This document shows positions 26,557-34,910 of a stretch of 64,000 nt of DNA, in pieces. Origin of the DNA: Sulfitobacter sabulilitoris (GTDB lineage Bacteria > Pseudomonadota > Alphaproteobacteria > Rhodobacterales > Rhodobacteraceae); contig NZ_VANS01000003.1 of assembly GCF_005887615.1 (NCBI RefSeq), forward strand, positions 286,204 to 350,203. The letters are read 5' to 3'. A program made the position numbers and the translations under genes. Within the stretch, counting starts at the first letter, position 1, and each line of letters begins with the position of its first letter. The notes below the pieces were generated by a model. It did no database searches. It saw only the letters and a program-made list of their open reading frames with translations, and was not told the DNA's origin.

Positions 26557-27761
26557 GGCTGGCCTCCGCTCAGGGTCAATTCGGCGCGGGCGGCGCCATC
26601 GCTGGCGGTGGCAACGCCGCTTGTCACCTCGAGCCCGGCGTCGCCGAGTAACCGTTCGATCTGTTGCAGGTCTTGCAGCCCCGATGCTTCGACCTGCATC
26701 CGCAGCAGCCCGTCCGCCGCCGACCATGTCAAACGGCGCAACGTGACGGGGGGCGCGTCGATGAGCAACGGATCGGCCGCGCGCGCGAGCAGCGGAAGAA
26801 ACCCGCTGCCCTGTCCGGTGGCGGTGGGTGGCGCAAGCCTTGCGCCGATCGCTTGCGCCCCGGCGGATAGGGAAACGCCCGGCACCCTCCGCGACAGCTC
26901 CGCCTGTGTCTGCTGCGTGACGTCGCGCGCAATGTCGCGCAACGCGGCAAGGTCGGCGACCGCCAGTCCAAGGTGCGCCAGCGCGCCCAACACCGCCATG
27001 GCCGCCACCGCGCGCAGGGGGCGCGCCCAGCCCGCGCCCTGCGGCGCGAAGTCGCCCTGCCGCAGATCGACCGCCAGATCGCGGGCCTCCGGCGGCGGCG
27101 GCGCGGCGGAGCGATCCTGCGCCCCCAACGCCTTGGGCAGCGCGGCGCCGTAGCTGATCACCGCAGGTTGTCCCGCACGGCTCCAGGCCATCTCCAGCAT
27201 ATCGGCGCGCAGGCCGAACCCGCTGCCATCCGACTGTCGGATCACCGCCTTGGAACCGTCGCGCCAGACGGCCCAGACCGGTCGCCCTGACGCATCGGGC
27301 AGTGGTGCGGGGATGGCGAGGGTCTCAGGCAGAACGGGCACCACCGGCGCGCCCAGACGCGCCATCGCATCGCGGTCCACCACCGCCGCAAGCACCGCAC
27401 CGGTGCCGGTCGACTGGCACAGCGCCACATGCGCGCGCTCGATCGGGATCGAAATCCGATCCTCGACCGCAAAGGGCAATGCGGCGATCCGCGCCCGCCG
27501 TCCGGTGACCGGCAGATCGACATGCAGCAGCCGCACCGTCTCGGCGGGCAGGACGATGGCGGCGTCTTGCGCGTGCTGTGTGTGCGATGTTTTTTGCATC
27601 TCGGCCAGTTTCGCCATGATCCGGTCGGCAAAAATGCCGGTGCCGGACAAGGAGGCCCCCCCCGCCGGAAAGGCGACGAGCGTCCTTGATCCCGCGGTAT
27701 CCACGGCCCGTTCGGCCGCGGCATCAGCGGCAAAAACAGAGGTAACTCTCTGATTTATCAA
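26553..27761 (-). CDS. gspL: Type II secretion protein GspL
   Basis: 402-residue inner-membrane protein that holds GspE. An actin-like cytoplasmic domain precedes a single transmembrane helix around residue 250-270 and a periplasmic ferredoxin-like C-terminus. The apparent start is a TTG at 27761 in the AT-rich divergent promoter; an in-frame GTG at 27704 is an alternative. It is first in the minus-strand arm gspLMEF. Confidence 0.85.
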   Translation of the reverse strand: MINQRVTSVFAADAAAERAVDTAGSRTLVAFPAGGASLSGTGIFADRIMAKLAEMQKTSHTQHAQDAAIVLPAETVRLLHVDLPVTGRRARIAALPFAVEDRISIPIERAHVALCQSTGTGAVLAAVVDRDAMARLGAPVVPVLPETLAIPAPLPDASGRPVWAVWRDGSKAVIRQSDGSGFGLRADMLEMAWSRAGQPAVISYGAALPKALGAQDRSAAPPPPEARDLAVDLRQGDFAPQGAGWARPLRAVAAMAVLGALAHLGLAVADLAALRDIARDVTQQTQAELSRRVPGVSLSAGAQAIGARLAPPTATGQGSGFLPLLARAADPLLIDAPPVTLRRLTWSAADGLLRMQVEASGLQDLQQIERLLGDAGLEVTSGVATASDGAARAELTLSGGQP

Positions 27762-27858
27762 AATAAAAAGCCTTTACCTGCTATGTTTTCCGTGCTAGAT
27801 GTTCGATATCCCGTGTTCAGGTTTCGCGTTGATCTGCTGAAAGCCACGGACACAGGAT
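27762..27858. promoter_or_regulatory. Divergent promoter region gspL / gspG
   Basis: A 97-bp gap, notably AT-rich for this window, separates the two divergent T2SS arms. TTTACC (27773-27778) and TAGATG (27796-27801) form a plausible -35/-10 pair with 17-bp spacing toward gspG. No operator-like repeat was recognised. Confidence 0.45.
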
Positions 27859-28347
27859 ATGGAAAGTTTCATGACCCACGACATTAACAAGCCCGGACGC
27901 CGCACGCCGCGGGTGCACGATGCGGGCGTCACCCTGATCGAGATGATGGTGGTTCTGGTCATCATCGCCGTCGTTGCCGCGATGGTGGTGCCGAATGTCA
28001 TCGGCCGCCCGGACGAGGCCCGCGCGACCGTTGCCCAGACCGACATCCGCGCGATCTCCTCCGCGCTCGAACTCTACCGGCTGGACAATCGCGGCTATCC
28101 CACCACGACCCAGGGGCTGGACGCGCTGGTGCGCGAACCCGTGGCGCCGCCCAAGCCCGCGAATTGGGTCAGCGGCGGATATCTCGATGCGGTGCCTCAG
28201 GACCCTTGGGGCAACTCCTATCTGTACCGCGCACCGGGGGACGACGCGCCGTTTGACCTGCTGAGCCTGGGGGCGGACGGCGTGCCGGGCGGCGATGGCA
28301 CGAGCGCCGATATCTCCTCCAACGGTCGCATCGTCGCCGGGCGCTAG
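27859..28347 (+). CDS. gspG: Type II secretion major pseudopilin GspG
   Basis: Major pseudopilin, 162 residues. A leader of about 23 residues ends in DAG before VTLIEMMVVLVIIAVVAA, with Glu+5. The family's calcium-binding C-terminal region is present (DPWGNSYLYRAPG). An alternative ATG at 27871, preceded by ggaaag, would shorten the leader by four residues. It is first in the plus arm gspGHICD. Confidence 0.93.
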   Translation: MESFMTHDINKPGRRTPRVHDAGVTLIEMMVVLVIIAVVAAMVVPNVIGRPDEARATVAQTDIRAISSALELYRLDNRGYPTTTQGLDALVREPVAPPKPANWVSGGYLDAVPQDPWGNSYLYRAPGDDAPFDLLSLGADGVPGGDGTSADISSNGRIVAGR

Positions 28348-28351
28348 GAAC

Positions 28352-28837
28352 ATGGTGATGCCCCCAGCCATTCGCACCCGCGACGCCGGGCTTACACTGG
28401 TCGAAGTGCTGGTGGTGCTGGTCATCATCGGGACACTGACCGGGGCCGCGGCGCTGTCGTTCGGGGCGCGCGGCGGCGCGACCGACGTGGCGCAGCAGGC
28501 CGAACTTTTGGCCGCACGAATCGGGCGCGCGGCTCAGGATGCGCTGATTGCGGACCGTGCCGCGCGGATGGAGTGGGACAGTGACGGTTACCGCTTTGCG
28601 ATCTGGGACGGCGCGGCGTGGCAGGATCATCCCGATGCGGTTCTGGCCCCGGCCTACGGGCTGGCCGGTGCGGTGTCGCTCGGCACTGCCGGGGCCGCGC
28701 GCGGCACGGTGCGTTTCGACGCCGATATGACGCCACCCGCCGGCCGGGCACTCAGGCTGCGCCTGTCGCGCGGTGACGCGCGCCGGGTGGTGGTCTTTGA
28801 CGGCATCACCGCCCGCGTGGCGGAGGAGGAGACATGA
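28352..28837 (+). CDS. gspH: Type II secretion minor pseudopilin GspH
   Basis: 161-residue minor pseudopilin. The leader ends in Gly before LTLVEVLVVLVIIGTLTG, with Glu+5. The ATG at 28352 is preceded by AGGA directly after the gspG stop; a second ATG at 28358 is possible. Confidence 0.88.
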   Translation: MVMPPAIRTRDAGLTLVEVLVVLVIIGTLTGAAALSFGARGGATDVAQQAELLAARIGRAAQDALIADRAARMEWDSDGYRFAIWDGAAWQDHPDAVLAPAYGLAGAVSLGTAGAARGTVRFDADMTPPAGRALRLRLSRGDARRVVVFDGITARVAEEET

Positions 28838-29223
28838 CCGCCCATGCGCCGCGCCCGGCCTGCGACGCGGGCTTTACCCTGATCGAGGCGCTTGTGGCGA
28901 TGAGCGTGCTGGCCATCGGCGGGATCACGTTGCTGATCGCGTCCGAAGGGCATGCGCGCCGGATCGGGGACCTGACCGACCGGACCGCCGCGCGGTGGGT
29001 GGCGCAGGATGCGCTGACCGGTGTGTCGCTTGGTCTTGATGCGGCAGCGGCGGCCCAGGTGCCGATGATGGGTGCGATGTGGCGTGTCCGACTGGACCGC
29101 GACGCCACCCCCGACCCGTTGCTGACACAGATCACTGCCCGCGTCGGGCGCGCACCCGATGCCCCAACCGACACGCTGGTCACGATGACCCGCTTTGTCG
29201 CCGATCCCCGGAAAGGTCCGTGA
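28834..29223 (+). CDS. gspI: Type II secretion minor pseudopilin GspI
   Basis: 129-residue minor pseudopilin. The leader ends in Gly before FTLIEALVAMSVLAIGG. The start overlaps the gspH stop by 4 bp. The TGA stop shares its final A with the gspC start (TGATG). Confidence 0.88.
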   Translation: MTAHAPRPACDAGFTLIEALVAMSVLAIGGITLLIASEGHARRIGDLTDRTAARWVAQDALTGVSLGLDAAAAAQVPMMGAMWRVRLDRDATPDPLLTQITARVGRAPDAPTDTLVTMTRFVADPRKGP

Positions 29224-30128
29224 TGGTCCGTTTGAACGTAGCGCGCCGCGCCGCCGGCGGGATGCAATTGGTCCGCGCCGTCGGCGGGACGTTCTTATTA
29301 CGTGCCGTTGGCGGGATGCTCGTGATGGGCAGCCTGGCAGTCGCCGCCGCGCCGCTGGTCTGGCACAGCTTCGGCGAAACCGCCCTGCTGCCCCGCGATC
29401 TGCCCGCGCCGCGCGGAGACATCCCCGCACCGGAGCCTGTGAACACTGCGTCGATCATCGCCCTTGCACCTTTCGGCGCGACCGTGCCGGAGCAGGGACG
29501 CCCCGCCGCGGCGCAGGAAACCACTCTTGAACTGACCCTTCAGGGCGTGCTGCTGGATCGCGATCCCGCACGCTCGGTTGCGCTGATCCGGGTGGAGGGC
29601 ACAGCCGCCGCGTATCTGCCCGGCGACACGATCACCACGGCGGCAACCCTGCTGGAGGTGGCGGAGGCGCAGGTGCTGATCGACGTCAACGGCCAGCGCC
29701 AGACCCTGTCCTTTCCCGGTCCGGAGGCGCGATCCGCCCCGGCGACGACGGCCGCGCAATCGGGGCTCGACCGGCTGCGCGCGCTGGCGCTGGGCAGCTC
29801 ATCCGCCGCCGCGGCACCTCAGCCCCGGACAACCGACGACTATATCGACATGTGGCGGGAGCGCATCAAACGCAATCCGGGTCAGGTGCTGACCGATATT
29901 GGGCTTATCGCCAGCGAGAATGGCTATATCATTGCCGACAAACACGACATCGGTGTCCGGCGCGCCGGGTTGAAGCCGGGCGATCTGGTAACGAGTGTGA
30001 ATGGACGGCAGGTAGGTGATGTTGAACGCGACCGAAAGCTTTATGACGAGATCGCAGCCTCCGGCAATGCGCGCATCGAAGTCCAACGGGACGGGCGCAG
30101 CATCGTCATGTCCTTTCCGTTGCGCTGA
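29223..30128 (+). CDS. gspC: Type II secretion protein GspC
   Basis: 301-residue inner-membrane protein that links the platform to the GspD secretin. One transmembrane helix near residues 30-48 is followed by a periplasmic homology region (LTLQGVLLDRDPARSVALI) and a C-terminal PDZ domain (RRAGLKPGDLVTSVNGRQ). The start is fixed by the TGATG junction with gspI; the longer frame upstream is a shadow of gspI. Confidence 0.88.
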   Translation: MVRLNVARRAAGGMQLVRAVGGTFLLRAVGGMLVMGSLAVAAAPLVWHSFGETALLPRDLPAPRGDIPAPEPVNTASIIALAPFGATVPEQGRPAAAQETTLELTLQGVLLDRDPARSVALIRVEGTAAAYLPGDTITTAATLLEVAEAQVLIDVNGQRQTLSFPGPEARSAPATTAAQSGLDRLRALALGSSSAAAAPQPRTTDDYIDMWRERIKRNPGQVLTDIGLIASENGYIIADKHDIGVRRAGLKPGDLVTSVNGRQVGDVERDRKLYDEIAASGNARIEVQRDGRSIVMSFPLR

Positions 30129-30144
30129 CGGAAGGATACGCATC

Positions 30145-32070
30145 ATGGCATTGATCCGGTCGCTTGCCCTGATCTTGATGACTGTCTGTGCCGCGCCCCT
30201 CGCGGCGCAGGATCTGGCCGAAGATGGCGAGACCTTCATCATCAATCTGCGTGACAGCGATATTTCGGTCCTGACAGAGGAAGTCAGCAAGATCACCGAA
30301 CGCACCCTGATCGTCGATCCCAACCTCGGCGGCGAGGTCACCGTGGTCTCCGCGCAGCCCTTGTCGCAATCGGGCGTCTGGGCGCTCTTCCAATCCATCC
30401 TGCGGGTGCGGGGATTCGTGGCCGTGCAAAGCGGCGTGGTCTGGGAAATCGTGCCCGAGGCCGAAGCCCGCACCAAGAGCGGCAGCGCCGCGTCGGGTAC
30501 TGCGGGCAGCCAGGATTTCGTCACCCAGCTGATGCCGCTCAACCGTCTGCCATCGGCCGAGGCCGTGCGCGTCCTGCGCCCGCTGGTCGATCCCTCGGGC
30601 TATATCGAGGCGCTGTCCGATCCCAACGCCATCGTCATCACCGACACCCAGGCCAACGTCGACCGGATCGCGGCCATCGCGCGCACCTTTGACGGAAACG
30701 CCGGGGTCAGCGCGCAGGTGATCCGTTTCAACTTCGCCGATGCAAGCGCGGTGGGGGCGGCCATCGTCGAGGTGCTGGGCGATGCGGGCACCGGGGCGCG
30801 GCTGTCGGTCGACGCCAATTCCAACGTGCTTTTGGTGCGCGGCACAGAGGCCGACATCGACCAGATCCGCCGCCTGGCGCAGGCGATGGACGTGGCCCCC
30901 CGCCAGAACCCGCGCGCCGCACTCAGCACCTATGTCTACAAGCTCCAGTTCGCCGATGCCGAAGTCGTGGCCGAAATCGTGCGTGGTACGCTTCAGGGCG
31001 GTGCCGATCTGACGAACCCGGTGGCCCAGACCATCGGCGAAGGCGACACGGCGCAAGAGGTGCTGTTGCCCGGCGCGCCCGCGCAGGACGTCGCAATCCA
31101 GGCCTCGACCGCCACCAACGCGGTGATCGTGCGCGGCACGTCCCGCCAGATCGCCGAGGTGACCTCGCTGATCAAGGCGCTGGACGTGCGCGGCGCGCAG
31201 GTGATGATCGAGGCGGCGATCGTGGAAGTGTCGGGCGACGTGGCAGACCGTCTGGGCGTGCAACTGGGGCTGGGCCAGAACCTGCCGCAAGGCGCGCTGG
31301 CCGCGACCAGTTTTTCCAACGGCGGTACGTCGGTGCAGGCGGTTCTGTCGGCCTTGGGTCAATCCGTGGGCGGCGCGCTGTCCACCGGCCTGACCGTGGG
31401 GGCCAGTTCGGGCGATTTCGGGCTGCTGGTGCAGGCGCTGTCGCAATCCACCTCGGCCAAGCTGTTGTCCACGCCCAGCATCACAACCCTCGACAACAAG
31501 CCGGCGACCATCGTGGTGGGCCAGAACGTGCCGTTCCGGACCGGAAGTTTCGCCACCGATGGCAACACCGTCACCCCCTTTACCACGATCGAGCGGCGCG
31601 ACGTGGGCATCACGATGGAAGTCCTGCCGCGCGTCACCGCGGGCGGTGTCGTTCGGCTTGAGATCAGCCAGGAAGTGTCGTCGCTGGTCAATGCCACGGT
31701 CCAGGGGGCGGCCGACCTGATCACCAACCGCCGGGTCATCAACACCACCGTGCAGGCAATGAACGGCGGCACCGTGGTGCTGGGCGGCCTGATCACCGAC
31801 GATTCGCAGTTTACCGAAAACAAGGTGCCGGGTTTGGGCGACATCCCCGTCGTGGGCGAACTGTTCAAGTCGCGCAGCGGGCAAAAGAACCGCCGCACCC
31901 TGTTCGTGTTCATGCGTCCCACGGTGATCGGCGGCCAGCACGATGCCCAGACCGCGGCGCAGCGCAGCTTTCAGCGCCTGCGCCAGGCCGACGCGGCCGA
32001 ACCGCCCCGGTCGGTCCTGCAGGAACGGAAAGTGCGTAAACTGCCGCTGGAGATCAACGGGCTCTACTGA
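30145..32070 (+). CDS. gspD: Type II secretion secretin GspD
   Basis: Outer-membrane channel, 641 residues. The signal peptide ends near residue 22 (PLAAQ). N0 to N3 domains follow and then the secretin domain with the VPGLGDIPVVGELFKS segment near the C-terminus. The MALIRS start at 30145 fits the signal peptide; the longer frame lies in gspC. There is no C-terminal S-domain long enough to suggest a canonical pilotin. Its last 7 bases overlap the convergent flavoprotein gene. Confidence 0.95.
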   Translation: MALIRSLALILMTVCAAPLAAQDLAEDGETFIINLRDSDISVLTEEVSKITERTLIVDPNLGGEVTVVSAQPLSQSGVWALFQSILRVRGFVAVQSGVVWEIVPEAEARTKSGSAASGTAGSQDFVTQLMPLNRLPSAEAVRVLRPLVDPSGYIEALSDPNAIVITDTQANVDRIAAIARTFDGNAGVSAQVIRFNFADASAVGAAIVEVLGDAGTGARLSVDANSNVLLVRGTEADIDQIRRLAQAMDVAPRQNPRAALSTYVYKLQFADAEVVAEIVRGTLQGGADLTNPVAQTIGEGDTAQEVLLPGAPAQDVAIQASTATNAVIVRGTSRQIAEVTSLIKALDVRGAQVMIEAAIVEVSGDVADRLGVQLGLGQNLPQGALAATSFSNGGTSVQAVLSALGQSVGGALSTGLTVGASSGDFGLLVQALSQSTSAKLLSTPSITTLDNKPATIVVGQNVPFRTGSFATDGNTVTPFTTIERRDVGITMEVLPRVTAGGVVRLEISQEVSSLVNATVQGAADLITNRRVINTTVQAMNGGTVVLGGLITDDSQFTENKVPGLGDIPVVGELFKSRSGQKNRRTLFVFMRPTVIGGQHDAQTAAQRSFQRLRQADAAEPPRSVLQERKVRKLPLEINGLY

Positions 32071-33437
32071 TCCACGGGTGCTGCGCCGGCGCTGCGGCCC
32101 AGCACCACCGCGGCCAGCAGCCCGTTGCCCGACAGATAGCCGCTGTCGCTTTTGCCCGACACGCCGCAGGCCGCGCCACCGGCGGCGTAAAGGTTCACAA
32201 AGGTGCCGCCATCGCGATGGCGCACCAACCCGTCGCCCTGGGTCTCGAGCCCGCCCTGGGTATGAAACAGCGCCCCGGTCACTCGCACCGCGGCAAAGGG
32301 CGGCGACAGCGGCGTGGCGCCGAATGTGCGCCCGAAGCTGTCCGTGCCGCCCGTCGGTATCGCCTTCAACGTGTCCTGCAGCGCCTGTTCCGGCAGGTCC
32401 AGCACTTCCGCCAGCTCGGCCAGGGTGTCGGCGGTCCTGATCGCGCCTTGCGCCTCGGCCTGTTTGAAATCCTCGAACTGCCGGGCAATTCCGGCGATGC
32501 GGGCGTCGAAAATCGTAAAGGCCACGCCGCCCGGTTGCGCCAGCACGGCGCGGGCAGCCTCCGAATACCCCTGGCTTTCGTCCCAAAAGCGCTGGCCGTC
32601 GCGGTTCACCTGGACGCCGCCTTGCGTGATCGTGGCCCAGGTGATCAGGATGCCATGCGGATGCGCCACGTTGCCATGACCCTGGTAGGCCCCCAGATGA
32701 CGCGTCTTCGCGCCCAATCCGTCGGCCCACAGAACCGCCTCGCCGCGGTTGCCGTCATGGCCGAACCAGACCGCCTTTTCGATCAGTGGCATATGCGCGC
32801 CCACCAGATCGCGGTTGCCGCCAAAGCCGTTGCAGGCGAGAATCAGCTTGGCGCAGCCGATGCGCTCGGTGCTGCCGTCGGGCAGGGTGGCCTGCACCCC
32901 GGTGACGCGCCGGCCGTCATGATACAGAATCTCGGCACGGCGTTCGCAGATGATGTCGATGCCCCGATCCTCGCAGGTCGCGCGCAGCCTGTCGATCAGC
33001 TCTGCGCCGGCGCGGCTGGGCAACCCGTGCATCCGGCGGCGGCTGTGGCCGGGATAGTCGAAATCGGTCACTACCGAAAACGGCAGGTCGAAGCGCTCCG
33101 CCAGCCAGTCGATGGCGGGGGCCGCGCCCCTGGCCAGGGCCGTCACGAGGTCGGGATCGTTTTCGTCCTTCGCCTTGGCCTGGATGTCGGCGGCAAAGCG
33201 CGCGGCGTCGTCGTCGATCCCCGCCGCACGCTGAAATGACGTGCCCGCCGCCGGGATCAGCCCCGCCGACAAGGCGGTGGAGCCCGCGGGCACCGGGTCC
33301 GCCTCCAGCACCAGCACTGCCTGGCCCGCCTCCTGCGCGGCCAGTGCGGCGACCATGCCGCAGGCCCCCGCGCCGATGATCAGCGTCTCGACCTCCAGCG
33401 TGAAGCCGCTGTCGGGCGTGGGGGCTGTGTCAGCCAT
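32064..33437 (-). CDS. FAD-dependent dehydrogenase, fumarate reductase/tricarballylate dehydrogenase-like
   Basis: 457-residue flavoprotein of the FAD_binding_2 family. The dinucleotide-binding GAGACGMVAALAA segment is near the N-terminus and the C-terminal FAD motif is GGTFVNLYAAGG. Relatives desaturate or reduce C-C bonds next to carboxylates. It lacks a signal peptide and heme-binding domain, so it is cytoplasmic. It is last in the minus arm of the catabolic locus and overlaps the upstream lyase gene by 8 bp. The substrate is not known. Confidence 0.8.
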   Translation of the reverse strand: MADTAPTPDSGFTLEVETLIIGAGACGMVAALAAQEAGQAVLVLEADPVPAGSTALSAGLIPAAGTSFQRAAGIDDDAARFAADIQAKAKDENDPDLVTALARGAAPAIDWLAERFDLPFSVVTDFDYPGHSRRRMHGLPSRAGAELIDRLRATCEDRGIDIICERRAEILYHDGRRVTGVQATLPDGSTERIGCAKLILACNGFGGNRDLVGAHMPLIEKAVWFGHDGNRGEAVLWADGLGAKTRHLGAYQGHGNVAHPHGILITWATITQGGVQVNRDGQRFWDESQGYSEAARAVLAQPGGVAFTIFDARIAGIARQFEDFKQAEAQGAIRTADTLAELAEVLDLPEQALQDTLKAIPTGGTDSFGRTFGATPLSPPFAAVRVTGALFHTQGGLETQGDGLVRHRDGGTFVNLYAAGGAACGVSGKSDSGYLSGNGLLAAVVLGRSAGAAPVDQ

Positions 33438-34296
33438 CCGTGGCCTCGTACTTTGCCCCGCGCGCCAGCATGGCGTCGGTGCCGATGCGTGCGTTCAACC
33501 CGTCGAAATCGAACATTCGGTCCTTGAAGGGCGTGTTCGACCCGTTGGCATGCAGGCTGGCGTAGTAATCCTGCGCGGTGCGGGCCAGCGCGCGCACGAT
33601 GCCGCCCGGAAAGATCGCGATGGAAAATCCCATGTCCTGCAGATCGCCCGCCGAGGAAATCGGCGTCGCCCCGCCCTCGACCATATTGGCCAGCAGCGGC
33701 ACGCGCGTCCGAAAGGTGTCGGTGATGGTGCGCATCTCGCCGCCCGTCCTAGGGGCTTCGATGAACATCACGTCGGCGCCCGCGTCGATGTAGCGGCCCG
33801 CGCGGTCCATCGCCGCGGCAAAACCATCCACCGCGATGGCATCGGTCCGCGCCACGATCAGCGTCTCGTCGCTGCGCCGGGCATCGGCCATCGCGGCGAT
33901 CTTTCCAACCATTTCCGCCGCCGGGATCAGGCTCTTGTCGCTCAGGTGTCCGCAGCGTTTGGGATAGCTCTGGTCCTCGATCTGGAGGGCCGATGCCCCG
34001 GCGCGCTCGTATTGGCGCATTGTGCGCTGCGCGTTCAGCGCGTTGCCAAAGCCGGTATCGGCGTCGATGATCACCGGAACGTCCACCCGGTCGGCGATCA
34101 GCGCCATCGTGTCGGCCATTTCCGTCACGCTGGTCAGGCCGATGTCGGGTCGTCCCAGCCGGGTATAGGCAACGGCGGCCCCCGACAGGTACAGCGCGCC
34201 GAACCCCGCCTCGGCGGCCAGCGCGGCGGTCAGCCCGTCATAGACGCCGGGCGCGACCAGGATGTCGGGTCGGGTCAATCGTTGGCGCAGGCTCAT
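33430..34296 (-). CDS. Isocitrate lyase/PEP mutase-family lyase
   Basis: 288-residue enzyme of the isocitrate lyase/phosphoenolpyruvate mutase superfamily. Metal ligands D78 and D80 (VIIDADTGFGN), E107-D108 (LQIEDQ) and the catalytic loop KRCGH at 113-117 with C115 are all present, so it should cleave a 2-hydroxy di- or tricarboxylate by retro-aldol reaction, as 2-methylisocitrate lyase and 2,3-dimethylmalate lyase do. Start and stop overlap its neighbours by 4 and 8 bp. The combination with a LeuCD-like hydratase resembles the dimethylmaleate branch of anaerobic nicotinate degradation. Confidence 0.85.
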   Translation of the reverse strand: MSLRQRLTRPDILVAPGVYDGLTAALAAEAGFGALYLSGAAVAYTRLGRPDIGLTSVTEMADTMALIADRVDVPVIIDADTGFGNALNAQRTMRQYERAGASALQIEDQSYPKRCGHLSDKSLIPAAEMVGKIAAMADARRSDETLIVARTDAIAVDGFAAAMDRAGRYIDAGADVMFIEAPRTGGEMRTITDTFRTRVPLLANMVEGGATPISSAGDLQDMGFSIAIFPGGIVRALARTAQDYYASLHANGSNTPFKDRMFDFDGLNARIGTDAMLARGAKYEATDG

Positions 34297-34910
34297 GTCG
34301 TCGTCTCCAGCAGCTTGAGCGCCTCGGCGCAGGTCATGGGATGGGTCACGGTGCCCAGCGACAGGATCGTCGCATCGTGCACGTCGTCGCGGAAGGCCGC
34401 GCAGCCATCGGTCAGCATCACGGTGTCGATGTTGCGCAGATGCGCGTCCCGCAGGGTGGATGCCACACCGCCGTTGGTGACGATACCGCCGACGATCAGC
34501 GTGCCGATGTCGAGGGCGCGCAGGATGTACTCCAGCCGGGTCTGGTAGAACGCGGAATAGGCGACCTTTTCGACCGTGTAATCCGCCGGGGCCAGCGCGT
34601 CGACAAGGTTGTGGCCGAATGCGCCGGGCGCGAAGTCGCCCTTGCCGAGGAAGGGGCGCAACGCCTTGAGGTGCGGCGCGATCAGCGGCGCGCCGCCCGG
34701 TCCCGGCACAAGCGTGAACTGCGCCGAGACATAGGTGCCGCCCCTGTCGCGCAACGCGTCGCGCAGGGGTGCGATGCGGGCGGGCAGGGCGGCGATGGCG
34801 GGTGCGCCTTGCCCCGCGCGGCCGTAGGCGCCGTCGGGGTGCAGAAAATCGTTCTGCAGGTCGATGGTCAGCAGCGCGGTGCGCTTGGGGTCAAGTCGCG
34901 GGGCGCTCAC
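34293..34910 (-). CDS. Isochorismatase-fold protein with Gly at the nucleophile position
   Basis: 205-residue cysteine-hydrolase-superfamily protein. The catalytic D17 (IDLQND) and K115 (VEKVAYSAF) are kept. The segment usually reading TNVCV reads TNGGV, so the nucleophilic Cys is Gly148, as in true isochorismatases, which use no cysteine. It is therefore unlikely to be a standard amidase or N-carbamoylsarcosine hydrolase. The GTG start at 34910 overlaps the hyuA stop (GTGA); the longer frame is a shadow. Confidence 0.75.
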   Translation of the reverse strand: MSAPRLDPKRTALLTIDLQNDFLHPDGAYGRAGQGAPAIAALPARIAPLRDALRDRGGTYVSAQFTLVPGPGGAPLIAPHLKALRPFLGKGDFAPGAFGHNLVDALAPADYTVEKVAYSAFYQTRLEYILRALDIGTLIVGGIVTNGGVASTLRDAHLRNIDTVMLTDGCAAFRDDVHDATILSLGTVTHPMTCAEALKLLETTT

